Assembly (NCBI GenBank): GCA_949289855.1
Contig: CASEPS010000021.1
Span: 1 to 32,780, forward strand
DNA from: an uncultured Erysipelotrichaceae bacterium
GTDB taxonomy: Bacteria; Bacillota_I; Bacilli_A; Erysipelotrichales; Erysipelotrichaceae
DNA length: 32,780 nucleotides
Reading direction: 5' to 3'
The notes under the pieces were generated by a model that was not told the DNA's origin, searched no databases, and was given only the letters and a program-made list of their open reading frames with translations. A program made the position numbers and the translations under genes. The first letter of the stretch is position 1, and each line of letters opens with the position of its first letter. Shown here piece after piece: positions 17,866 to 24,987 of the stretch.

Positions 17866-19287
17866 ATGAGCCTTCAGTTATTAGGACTCAATGACATCAG
17901 GGGTTCTTTGATCGCCCTCGACCATGTCAGAAATGTTTCCAATGAAGAAATGGTCAGCATCCGCCTGCAGGACGGCAGCGAACGCATTGGCAGAGTTGTC
18001 GAAATCGAAGGGGAAAAGGCTGTTATCCAGGTCTTCCAGGGAACAGATGGCATGTCGAAACTGAATGTCAAAACAAGATTCCTCGGTCATCCGATGGTTC
18101 TTGGACTTTCAAGAGAAATCCTTGGCCGTACCTTCAATGGTATCGGTACACCAATTGATGGACTGGGTGATGTGTATCCGGACAAGTTTGAAGATGTCAA
18201 TGGCAAACCATTGAATCCGGTATCCCGTGTCTATCCGCGTAACTACATTGAAACAGGTATTTCCGCAATTGATGGATTGAATACACTGATCCGTGGTCAG
18301 AAGCTGCCGATTTTCTCCGGCAGTGGTCTGCCCCATGATCAGCTTGCCATCCAGATTGTCCGTCAGGCAAAACTGACAGGTGAAGATGCGGAGAACTTCT
18401 GTATCGTCTTTGGTGCCATGGGTGTCAAGAATGACGTAGCAGATCTCTTCAGAAGATCTTTTGAAGAAACCGGTGTTATGGAAAAGGTTGTCATGTATGT
18501 CAACCTGTCCGATGATCCGATCATCGAACGTATGATGACACCGCGCTGTGCTCTTACCGCAGCAGAATATCTTGCCTATGAATGTGGCATGAACGTACTT
18601 GTCATCCTGACAGATATGACTTCGTATTGTGAAGCAGTACGTGAATTCTCTTCCAGTAAGGGTGAAATTCCTTCCCGTAAAGGTTATCCTGGTTATCTCT
18701 ATAGTGACCTGGCGTCCCTTTATGAAAGAGCAGGTATTGTCAAAGGTGGAAAGGGAAGTGTTACCCAGATTCCTATCCTGACTATGCCAAATGATGATAT
18801 TACAAACCCGGTACCAGACCTTACCGGTTATATTACCGAAGGACAGATCGTTCTTGATAGAGACCTCTATCTCAAGGGCATCAATCCACCGATTGGTATT
18901 CTGGCTTCCCTTTCCCGTCTCATGAAGGATGGTATTGGTGAAGGCTATACAAGAAAAGACCACCAGGATGTTGCCAACCAGCTCTTTGCGTCTTATGCAA
19001 AGGTGCAGGACGCAAGGTCTCTTGCGTCGGTTATTGGTGAAGATGAACTTTCTGAAATGGACCAGAAGTATATGGAATTTGGCCGGCGCTTTGAAGATAT
19101 CTTCATCGGTCAGGGTTTCCGTACAAACCGTTCCATCCAGGAGACATTGAACCTTGGCTGGGCATTGCTTTCCACATTGCCTAAGGCAGCTCTGGATCGT
19201 CTTGATCCACAGCTTGTCAAGGAGAACTATGACCCTGAACATGCGGAAAGAACCATCCAGCTCGTTCTTGAGCAGGAGGAAAAATAA
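17866..19287 (+). CDS. ntpB: V-type ATPase non-catalytic subunit B
   Basis: This is the regulatory partner of subunit A in the hexameric head. At 473 residues it is a normal length. It lacks a P-loop; the equivalent position reads [12 protein letters not shown], as in all B subunits. Other family marks are [25 protein letters not shown] and the segment [20 protein letters not shown]. The ribosome site AAAGGAGGG lies 14 bases after subunit A. The stop codon TAA is followed at once by the ATG of subunit D (TAAATG), which points to coupled translation. Confidence 0.96.
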   Translation: MSLQLLGLNDIRGSLIALDHVRNVSNEEMVSIRLQDGSERIGRVVEIEGEKAVIQVFQGTDGMSKLNVKTRFLGHPMVLGLSREILGRTFNGIGTPIDGLGDVYPDKFEDVNGKPLNPVSRVYPRNYIETGISAIDGLNTLIRGQKLPIFSGSGLPHDQLAIQIVRQAKLTGEDAENFCIVFGAMGVKNDVADLFRRSFEETGVMEKVVMYVNLSDDPIIERMMTPRCALTAAEYLAYECGMNVLVILTDMTSYCEAVREFSSSKGEIPSRKGYPGYLYSDLASLYERAGIVKGGKGSVTQIPILTMPNDDITNPVPDLTGYITEGQIVLDRDLYLKGINPPIGILASLSRLMKDGIGEGYTRKDHQDVANQLFASYAKVQDARSLASVIGEDELSEMDQKYMEFGRRFEDIFIGQGFRTNRSIQETLNLGWALLSTLPKAALDRLDPQLVKENYDPEHAERTIQLVLEQEEK

Positions 19288-19914
19288 ATGGCTGGCATCC
19301 CTGCAACAAAAGGAAATCTGATCAGGGCAAGGAAATCCCTTGCCCTTGCCCAGAATGGCTATGAACTCATGGACCGCAAGAGAAATATTCTCGTGCGGGA
19401 AATGATGAGTGAGATCGATAAGGTCAAAGCCCTTCGCAATGAGATTGCGGATGCCTATGGCAATGCCTATTTTCTCTTGCAGCAGGCGAATATGTATTCC
19501 GGTGTCATTGATAATGTTGCCAAGGAAATCAGACCTGAGCGCAATATTCATGTGACATATCGTTCGGTAATGGGAGTGGAAGTGCCAAAGGTAACCTGTG
19601 ACAAGGATGAAACCATTGGTGTTCCCTATGGACTACGGGAATCCAATTCCCGCATCGATGAGGCGTATATCGCCTTCCAGAGGGTTAAAGATATCACGAT
19701 GACCCTTGCGGAAGTTGATAATACGGTATATCGTCTTGCCCATGCCATTTCTACAACCCAGAAACGTGCCAATGCCCTCAAGAATATTGTCATTCCCCGT
19801 TATGAAGAGCAGATCCGCACCATGACGGCAGACCTTGAGGAAAAGGAGAGAGAAGAATTCTCCCGCATGAAGGTGATCAAGGCTAACAAGGAGAAACAAA
19901 ATGGCAGTAAGTGA
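19288..19914 (+). CDS. ntpD: V-type ATPase subunit D (central shaft)
   Basis: This is the rotating shaft inside the A3B3 head. The 208-residue protein is mostly two long helices. The N-terminal helix includes PATKGNLIRARKSLALAQNG (about residues 4-23), a standard start for the family. The C-terminal helix includes TQKRANALKNIVIPRYEEQI, its strongest signature. The size is normal. The ATG follows the subunit B stop codon without a gap, and the ribosome site CAGGAGG lies within the end of the B gene. The last 14 bases overlap the start of the M42 peptidase gene. Confidence 0.94.
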   Translation: MAGIPATKGNLIRARKSLALAQNGYELMDRKRNILVREMMSEIDKVKALRNEIADAYGNAYFLLQQANMYSGVIDNVAKEIRPERNIHVTYRSVMGVEVPKVTCDKDETIGVPYGLRESNSRIDEAYIAFQRVKDITMTLAEVDNTVYRLAHAISTTQKRANALKNIVIPRYEEQIRTMTADLEEKEREEFSRMKVIKANKEKQNGSK

Positions 19915-20953
19915 AGTAAAGCGCATCATGGAGCTCTCTGATCTGTTTGGACCATCTGGTTTTGAAGACAGAGTTGCAGCATATGTGAGAAGTCATCTCG
20001 ATTACGATACAACAGAAGACCATATGCGCAATGTGAGATGTATCAAAGAGGGTAATGGACCACGCATTATGCTGGATGCCCATATGGATGAGGTAGGTCT
20101 CATTGTACAGGCTATCAAACCTAATGGAACAATGCGCATCCTGCCACTTGGTGGCATGAACCCGCAGTCTCTTGGTGCCCACAACTTCCGTATTCTTGCG
20201 GAGAATGGAAGTTTCATCAAAGCTGTCATTGCCTCCAAACCACCACACTTCATGAGTGCTTCTGACAAAAACAGGGCAGTGACGATGGATGAACTGATTC
20301 TTGATGCAGGTACTTCCAGCAAAGAAGAAACGGAAGCCCTTGGTATTCATATCGGTTCACCTGCCGTACCGGATACAACCTGTACATATGATGAAGAAAG
20401 AGGCATCTTCTTTGGTAAGGCATTTGATGACAGAATTGGTGTAGCCGCGATGATGGAAGTCATGAACCGCATCAAGGACAAAGAACTGCCTTGTACAGTT
20501 GGCGCATCCTTCTCTGTACAGGAAGAAGTCGGAGAGCGTGGTGTCATGGCCAATGCACGGGCATTACAACCCGAAGCACTCATCTGCTTTGAAGGCTGTC
20601 CAGCCGATGATACATTCTCTGAACCATATATGGTACAGGCCGCAATGGGCAAAGGTGTCATGTTACGGCATATGGACATTTCCATGATCACCAACCACCG
20701 TTTCCAGAAGTTTGCCCTCGATACCGCAAGAGAACATGGTATTCCGGTACAGGAATCTGTTCGTAAGGGTGGAGGTACCAATGCCGCAAAGATTTATGAA
20801 GAACTTGGTGTGCCAGGTATTGTCATTGGTGTACCAGTCCGCTATATCCATCATTGTTCATGCATTATGGATTACCGGGACTACAAAGCAGCCGTAGATC
20901 TTGGCATTGCACTGCTGGAAAAACTCGATCGTACAACTGTTGATCAATTCTGA
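19901..20953 (+). CDS. M42 family metallo-aminopeptidase
   Basis: This is a cytoplasmic zinc or cobalt aminopeptidase of the glutamyl-aminopeptidase/tetrahedral-aminopeptidase group, usually a large oligomer that trims short peptides. The 350-residue product has the family metal ligands in order: His61 and Asp63 in DAHMDEVG, Asp176/177 in AFDDRIG, Glu208 and Glu209 in VQEEVGERG, Glu231 in CFEG, and a C-terminal HHCSCIMDYRD. The start at 19901 has AAGGAG in front of it. It overlaps the V-ATPase subunit D gene by 14 bases in another frame, so it belongs to the same transcript. A functional tie to the ATPase is not known; the link may be only shared expression. A terminator begins at its stop codon. 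Confidence 0.93.
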   Translation: MAVSEVKRIMELSDLFGPSGFEDRVAAYVRSHLDYDTTEDHMRNVRCIKEGNGPRIMLDAHMDEVGLIVQAIKPNGTMRILPLGGMNPQSLGAHNFRILAENGSFIKAVIASKPPHFMSASDKNRAVTMDELILDAGTSSKEETEALGIHIGSPAVPDTTCTYDEERGIFFGKAFDDRIGVAAMMEVMNRIKDKELPCTVGASFSVQEEVGERGVMANARALQPEALICFEGCPADDTFSEPYMVQAAMGKGVMLRHMDISMITNHRFQKFALDTAREHGIPVQESVRKGGGTNAAKIYEELGVPGIVIGVPVRYIHHCSCIMDYRDYKAAVDLGIALLEKLDRTTVDQF

Positions 20954-20982
20954 ACAGTCATACAACCGTATGGCTGTTTTTT
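20954..20982 (+). terminator. Rho-independent terminator after the V-ATPase/M42 operon
   Basis: ACAGTCATAC (20954-20963) pairs with GTATGGCTGT (20968-20977) around AACC, then a T-run. The pairing is complete apart from one T-G wobble. The same two ten-base arms occur again at 21746-21769 after the next gene. Confidence 0.88.
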
Positions 20983-21000
20983 CAATAGCATCAAAAAGAC

Positions 21001-21030
21001 TTGAATCAAATGTGACAAATTTCATATAAT
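21001..21030 (+). promoter_or_regulatory. Promoter of the ECF S-component gene
   Basis: TTGAAT (21001-21006) and TATAAT (21025-21030) are separated by 18 bases, a good housekeeping promoter. Transcription would begin near 21037 and leave a leader of about 80 bases, long enough for a small regulatory structure. The leader contains ATTCGT/ACGAAT arms (21034-21066 region) as well as the palindrome at 21080-21100. No known riboswitch was recognised. Confidence 0.68.
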
Positions 21031-21079
21031 TGTGATTCGTGCAAAGCAACTGTAATTGTACGAATGGATAACATACTGC

Positions 21080-21100
21080 ATGTTCATCATGAATGAACAT
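21080..21100 (+). promoter_or_regulatory. Palindrome touching the ribosome site of the ECF gene
   Basis: ATGTTCAT (21080-21087) and ATGAACAT (21093-21100) form a perfect inverted repeat with a five-base centre. The ribosome site AAGGAGG starts at 21101, the very next base. In DNA it has the shape of a dimeric repressor operator. In RNA it would make an eight-pair hairpin beside the ribosome site. Confidence 0.55.
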
Positions 21101-21116
21101 AAGGAGGAAATGGAAT

Positions 21117-21731
21117 ATGTCTAAGACATCACGACAGATTAAGAACCTGACGATGTTTGCCTTCTATCTTGCCATAGAAGTTGTGTTGTTAGTTACACCA
21201 CTTGGATATCTTCGTATTGGTGTATTGAGTGCTACATTATTGCATGTGCCGGTTATTGTATGTGCCTGCACGATGGGCACAAAATATGGTGCACTTCTAG
21301 GACTTGTTTTTGGTATCACTTCGGTCATCAATGCGACCATGGCGCCCACTATCACAAGCTTTGCCTTCAGCCCGTTTATTACGGTAGGAGGATTTACGGG
21401 TGGTTATCAGTCTTTGCTTGTAGCAATTGTTCCCCGCGTTCTGCTTGGTGTGATTGCCGGGGCATTATATGAGTTTTGTCATAAGAAAGGTCTTTCCGTT
21501 GCCATCAGTGCAGCATGTTCTGCCCTGGTTGCGACAATTCTGCATACCATTGGGGTACTCGGTCTGATCATTCTGTTTTATGCAGCACCATATGCTGAGG
21601 CCATTGGTGTTGCCCAGTCTGCTTTGATGGCAGCGATGGGGACGGTGATCCTGACCAATGCGATTCCGGAAACCATTGTGGCAGTCGTCGCCAATATGGC
21701 ACTGACAAAGGCATTGTCTGTCAAAAAGTAA
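21117..21731 (+). CDS. ECF transporter S component (substrate-binding membrane protein), PanT-like
   Basis: This is the membrane subunit that gives an energy-coupling-factor vitamin importer its specificity. The shared EcfA1, EcfA2 and EcfT parts would be encoded elsewhere. The start at 21117 follows AAGGAGG by nine bases. The 204-residue protein has about six hydrophobic helices and the S-component pattern: MFAFYLAIEVVLLVTPLGYL, LLHVPVIVCACTMGTKYGALLG, and a loop SVINATMAPTITSFAFSPF. This resembles pantothenate-type (PanT) components, but the ligand is a weak inference. It is a single-gene unit with its own promoter and terminator. Confidence 0.83.
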   Translation: MSKTSRQIKNLTMFAFYLAIEVVLLVTPLGYLRIGVLSATLLHVPVIVCACTMGTKYGALLGLVFGITSVINATMAPTITSFAFSPFITVGGFTGGYQSLLVAIVPRVLLGVIAGALYEFCHKKGLSVAISAACSALVATILHTIGVLGLIILFYAAPYAEAIGVAQSALMAAMGTVILTNAIPETIVAVVANMALTKALSVKK

Positions 21732-21745
21732 TTGGTTATTTCTCA

Positions 21746-21774
21746 ACAGTCATACTGCGGTATGGCTGTTTTTT
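21746..21774 (+). terminator. Rho-independent terminator after the ECF gene
   Basis: ACAGTCATAC (21746-21755) pairs with GTATGGCTGT (21760-21769) around TGCG and is followed by five T residues. Both arms are identical to those of the terminator at 20954-20977; only the four-base loop differs. Confidence 0.88.
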
Positions 21775-21857
21775 ACATCAAAAATACTCAGTTTGTGCTT
21801 TCCATGCATAGTAAATTGGTATATTGTTAAGTAAATACATTTTATAAAGGAGGCAAC

Positions 21858-23045
21858 ATGAAAAAGCTGGACAATGCAAAGCTGTTACTTGTTGGCATCA
21901 CCCTGTTTTCCATGTTCTTTGGAGCAGGAAACCTCATCTTCCCACCATATCTTGGATACCTGGCAGGGACAAAGTCTATACCTGCATTTATTGGATTTGT
22001 GATCACCGCGGTGGTATTTCCTGTGCTTGGCGTTACAGCTGTAGCTAAGATGGGTGGACTTGATCAGCTGTGTAACAAGGTACATCCTGGATTTGCCCTG
22101 TTGTTTTCCTTTGCAGTCTATCTTTTCATTGGTCCTATGCTTGCTATACCAAGGACTGCAAGCACAAGCTATGCCATGTTTGGCTTTCTGACAGACAGGT
22201 TCACAGGCAGTATTCTCGGTATAGATGCGCAGTTTTTGATCAGTATCATTTATGCATTGTTATTATTCATTGGTGCTGGTATCGTGGCAAAGCGTCCGGA
22301 AAAGCTCAAGGACAGGCTTGGGAAAAGACTTACACCAATCCTGATCATTCTCATACTCGTACTTTTCATTGCAGGTCTTATGCATAGTGAGCTCAGTGTG
22401 AATGAAGCCTCTCAAGCCTATGCAGAAAATGCCTTTGGTACAGGTTTTATTGAAGGCTACAACACCATGGATACCCTTGCGGCAATGGTATTTGGCATCG
22501 TCATCGCCGAGAACATCAAAGATCTTGGTATGGATGACAATACTTCCATAGCAAAGGAAACGATACGTGGTGGTGTCATCGCGGGCATCGTACTTGCTGC
22601 TATGTATGGTATTCTGACATTTTTGGGCATGCGCAGTGGAGATATGATAAGCAATGCGCAAAACGGTACGGACATACTGACGGCACTTGCAGGGGGGTTC
22701 TTTGGCAATTTTGGATCCATCATACTGGCTGGCATTTATTTCATAGCCTGCTTCAATGTTTGTGTCGGACTCATATCCAGCTGTGCAAAATACTTTGCGG
22801 AAAAGCTGCATTTTCTCAGCTTTGATGCATGGCGGTGGATTATCACTGCCTGGAGCTTTGGTATATCCATTATGGGACTGAATACCATTCTTTCCATATC
22901 AGTGCCAATGCTGAGTGTTATTTATCCGGTTGCTATGTCGGTCATCCTGCTGAATCTTTTACCGGTAAAGATATTGGAAAAGCCTTTGGTACATAAGATT
23001 GTGGTTGTGGCAGCTTTGTTGTATGGCATATCCACGATATTGTGA
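21858..23045 (+). CDS. brnQ: Branched-chain amino acid carrier, BrnQ family (LIVCS)
   Basis: This is a secondary transporter that imports leucine, isoleucine and valine with Na+ or H+. The 395-residue product has about 12 membrane helices. The family signature FFGAGNLIFPPYLGYLAG lies in the first helix pair (about 20-37). The segment FIEGYNTMDTLAAMVFGIVI is the central conserved region. It is somewhat shorter than the usual 430-450 residues, with a compact C-terminus. The ribosome site AAAGGAGG precedes the ATG. It stands alone after a terminator; no convincing promoter was picked out in the 80 bases before it. Supply of isoleucine fits the Ile T-box of ileS further on, though the two are separate units. 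Confidence 0.92.
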   Translation: MKKLDNAKLLLVGITLFSMFFGAGNLIFPPYLGYLAGTKSIPAFIGFVITAVVFPVLGVTAVAKMGGLDQLCNKVHPGFALLFSFAVYLFIGPMLAIPRTASTSYAMFGFLTDRFTGSILGIDAQFLISIIYALLLFIGAGIVAKRPEKLKDRLGKRLTPILIILILVLFIAGLMHSELSVNEASQAYAENAFGTGFIEGYNTMDTLAAMVFGIVIAENIKDLGMDDNTSIAKETIRGGVIAGIVLAAMYGILTFLGMRSGDMISNAQNGTDILTALAGGFFGNFGSIILAGIYFIACFNVCVGLISSCAKYFAEKLHFLSFDAWRWIITAWSFGISIMGLNTILSISVPMLSVIYPVAMSVILLNLLPVKILEKPLVHKIVVVAALLYGISTIL

Positions 23046-23073
23046 AAATTCACTTTTCAATCAGCGTTGTCTG

Positions 23074-23099
23074 TTTTTCAGCATCTTGATGCTGAAAAA
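23074..23099 (+). repeat. Perfect 12-base inverted repeat overlapping the sepF promoter
   Basis: TTTTTCAGCATC (23074-23085) and GATGCTGAAAAA (23088-23099) are perfect complements with only TT between them. There is no T-run after the second arm on either strand beyond the arms themselves, so this is not a clear terminator, although it could act as a bidirectional one for brnQ. Its second half contains the -35 box of the sepF promoter, so a protein bound here would block RNA polymerase. Confidence 0.7.
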
Positions 23100-23114
23100 T
23101 GGCAATGCTATAAT
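23086..23114 (+). promoter_or_regulatory. Promoter of the sepF-ylmH-divIVA cluster
   Basis: TTGATG (23086-23091) and TATAAT (23109-23114) have a spacer of exactly 17 bases. Transcription should start near 23121, about 24 bases before the sepF start codon. The -35 box begins in the centre of the palindrome at 23074-23099. Confidence 0.8.
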
Positions 23115-23144
23115 AAGCTAGAATGATTGGAGGTCTCATGTATT

Positions 23145-23549
23145 ATGGCATTTGACAAGATTAAAAACTTCATCGCACCAGTTGATGAAGACGATGACGA
23201 TGAAGAAGAACTTGAATACAGAGAAAGCGAAGTAAAACCTATCAGCTCTTATGAAAAAAGACAGACAACTGTGAGAAACATTCCTACAAATGCGTCTATG
23301 TCTCTTTTTGAGCCACGTGCATTTGAAGAATGCGAAGAAATTGCAAGACATCTCAAGGCAAAGCAGGCTGCGGTTGTCAACCTGCACAGATTGCAGAGGG
23401 ATTTTGCACAGCGCACAATTGACTTTCTGACAGGTGTTGTCTTTGCATTGGATGGTACAATCCAGAAGATTGGCCACAATGTTATTCTTTGTGCACCGAA
23501 GAATGTAGCTGTCAGCGGTGAAATCAAAATTGACAGCGATGATGACTGA
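23145..23549 (+). CDS. sepF: Cell division protein SepF
   Basis: SepF anchors FtsZ filaments to the membrane and helps septum assembly. The 134-residue protein has the usual plan. An N-terminal amphipathic segment MAFDKIKNFIAP is followed by a very acidic linker (about 15-25), then the globular domain from about residue 50, with EPRAFEECEEIARHLKAKQ and RTIDFLTGVVFALDGTI. The start at 23145 has GGAGGT upstream at 23129-23134; an in-frame TTG at 23127 is less likely. The gene order sepF-ylmH-divIVA-ileS is the classical Bacillota arrangement, here without the small ylmG gene between the first two. It overlaps ylmH by about 11 bases. Confidence 0.94.
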   Translation: MAFDKIKNFIAPVDEDDDDEEELEYRESEVKPISSYEKRQTTVRNIPTNASMSLFEPRAFEECEEIARHLKAKQAAVVNLHRLQRDFAQRTIDFLTGVVFALDGTIQKIGHNVILCAPKNVAVSGEIKIDSDDD

Positions 23550-24282
23550 TCAGGAAGTTTACGCATCACTGAGAGCACATCTTGAAGATCTTGAAGAGAA
23601 GAGCGGAAGGTGGCATACCCACACATGCTCTTCTTTTCTAAATGAGGAAGAACTTGCGGCAATGGAAAAATATTTTCCCCAAAGTGACAACATTGTCTAT
23701 GATGGAGGGTATGATGGAGCGCGCAAGAAGAAGATCATCTTCCGCTATGATGCAGAGGATGATTTCAGTGATGTGGTATGCCTGTGTGCAAAGATTGACC
23801 AGCGGTTTCGCAAGATTGGGCACCGGGATATTCTTGGGGCATTGATGCATTTACAGATAGACCGGCATTCGTTTGGAGACTTCTGGGTAGAAGATGACCG
23901 GATTTATCTTTATACAAGCATTGATATGGCAGAGTTTCTGATGACAAACCTCATCCGCATCAACCAGTTATCCGTTTCCTTCCGTATATTGGATGAACAT
24001 CCGGTACAGAAGTTTCAGATGAAGGAAATCACTGTGGTCGCCGCAAGTGAAAGGGCAGATGCCATCGTTGCTTCACTTACCCATGTTTCCCGGGCCAAGG
24101 CAAAGGAAATGATACGGCAGGGGCTTGTTCAATTGAATCATGTGACGCTTGAACACCCGGATGAAGTATGCAATAATAACGTTACGATTTCGATCAGAGG
24201 GGTCGGTCGTTTTGTATTTCTTGGTACAGAGCGCATAACCCGCAATGGCCGGATCGCAGCAGTGTTTCAGCAGTATATCTGA
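23539..24282 (+). CDS. ylmH: YlmH-family S4-domain RNA-binding protein
   Basis: The 247-residue protein belongs to the YlmH group found in division clusters; in Bacillus it is known as a ribosome-associated quality-control factor. The N-terminal domain (about 1-165) includes the region with RYDAEDDFSD and LGALMHLQIDRHSFGD. A C-terminal S4 RNA-binding domain follows (about 172-235), with ASLTHVSRAKAKEMIRQGLV as its core helix pair. Two adjacent ATG codons at 23539 and 23542 are possible starts; both lie within the end of sepF, so translation is coupled and no strong ribosome site is seen. A GTG further up at 23518 is also in frame but less likely. Confidence 0.92.
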   Translation: MMTDQEVYASLRAHLEDLEEKSGRWHTHTCSSFLNEEELAAMEKYFPQSDNIVYDGGYDGARKKKIIFRYDAEDDFSDVVCLCAKIDQRFRKIGHRDILGALMHLQIDRHSFGDFWVEDDRIYLYTSIDMAEFLMTNLIRINQLSVSFRILDEHPVQKFQMKEITVVAASERADAIVASLTHVSRAKAKEMIRQGLVQLNHVTLEHPDEVCNNNVTISIRGVGRFVFLGTERITRNGRIAAVFQQYI

Positions 24283-24294
24283 GGGGTGAGCATT

Positions 24295-24777
24295 TTGACA
24301 GCGAAAAGACCTGTATTCCGTGTGATGAAAAACGGTTATGATAGATTTGCGGTTGATGATGCCATTGAGAAGTATGCTGCAACAGTGGATGAGCTGGAAA
24401 AGCGCATCACATTGTACCAGCGGCAGGCAGCCGAAGATGAGACGAAGATCAAAGAGCTCGAGAAGAAATATGCCGAGCTTGAGAATTCTCTTGAGGCAAA
24501 ACAGGCAGCCGCAGATGACATTGCAAGATTATCACTTCGTGAAGCCAATGAGATTATTGGTACCGCAAAGAAAAATGCGGACCAGATTATCAATGAGGCA
24601 CTTGGCACAGCCAGGCTGATTCTCACAGATCTCTCCCGTCTGTATAACCAGGCAGGGGTTGTCAAAGGAGATATGTATGACCAGATCGATGGTCTGAGAA
24701 ATGATCTCGATGCGTTCCAGCTTCCCAAGATGCCGGATCTCAGATGGCTGGATGAAGCAGAAAAGAAAATGCGTTGA
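24295..24777 (+). CDS. divIVA: DivIVA-family cell division/polarity protein
   Basis: DivIVA binds curved membrane at division sites and cell poles. The start is probably TTG at 24295, since GAGGGG (24281-24286) is eight bases before it; GTG at 24286 is in frame but has no site. The 160-residue product begins with the DivIVA membrane-binding pattern FRVMKNGYDRFAVDDAIEKY (about 8-27). A coiled coil then runs across most of the chain, rich in Glu, Lys, Gln and Ala. A shorter helical tail follows. The size is normal for the family. It lies 12 bases after ylmH and directly before the ileS leader. Confidence 0.9.
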   Translation: MTAKRPVFRVMKNGYDRFAVDDAIEKYAATVDELEKRITLYQRQAAEDETKIKELEKKYAELENSLEAKQAAADDIARLSLREANEIIGTAKKNADQIINEALGTARLILTDLSRLYNQAGVVKGDMYDQIDGLRNDLDAFQLPKMPDLRWLDEAEKKMR

Positions 24778-24784
24778 TCAGGAC

Positions 24785-24971
24785 GCGCCATGCTGGTATG
24801 AATCCATAAGAGAGTCTGCAATTGGTGAAAGCAGATGTGCAGTACAGCAATGGACATCACCTGTGAGCAATCGTAACTTCCGCGTTAAGGAAGATTCAAG
24901 GGCATAGCTTTGCTATGAACTAAGGTGGTACCGCGTTATGAAACGTCCTTAGATTTGGACGTTTTTCTTTT
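24785..24971 (+). ncRNA. T-box leader of ileS (isoleucine specifier)
   Basis: This leader RNA senses uncharged tRNA-Ile and controls ileS by antitermination. The T-box sequence AAGGTGGTACCGCG is at 24922-24935. Stem I features include AGAGAG and GGTGAAAGCAGA, and the specifier is ATC (24856-24858) in GGACATCACC, an isoleucine codon, followed by the usual GTGAGC. The terminator is AAACGTCC (24941-24948) with GGACGTTT (24957-24964) and a T-rich tail to 24971. The T-box can pair with the left arm of that terminator to form the antiterminator. The 5' limit is approximate. No separate promoter was found, so transcripts may come through divIVA. Confidence 0.93.
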
Positions 24972-24987
24972 TATGGAAGGAGAAAAA

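Noticed and set aside
23074-23099. Simple terminator for brnQ
   Set aside because: Not excluded, but no T-run follows the second arm apart from the arm itself, and the sepF -35 box overlaps it; kept as a repeat or operator candidate instead.
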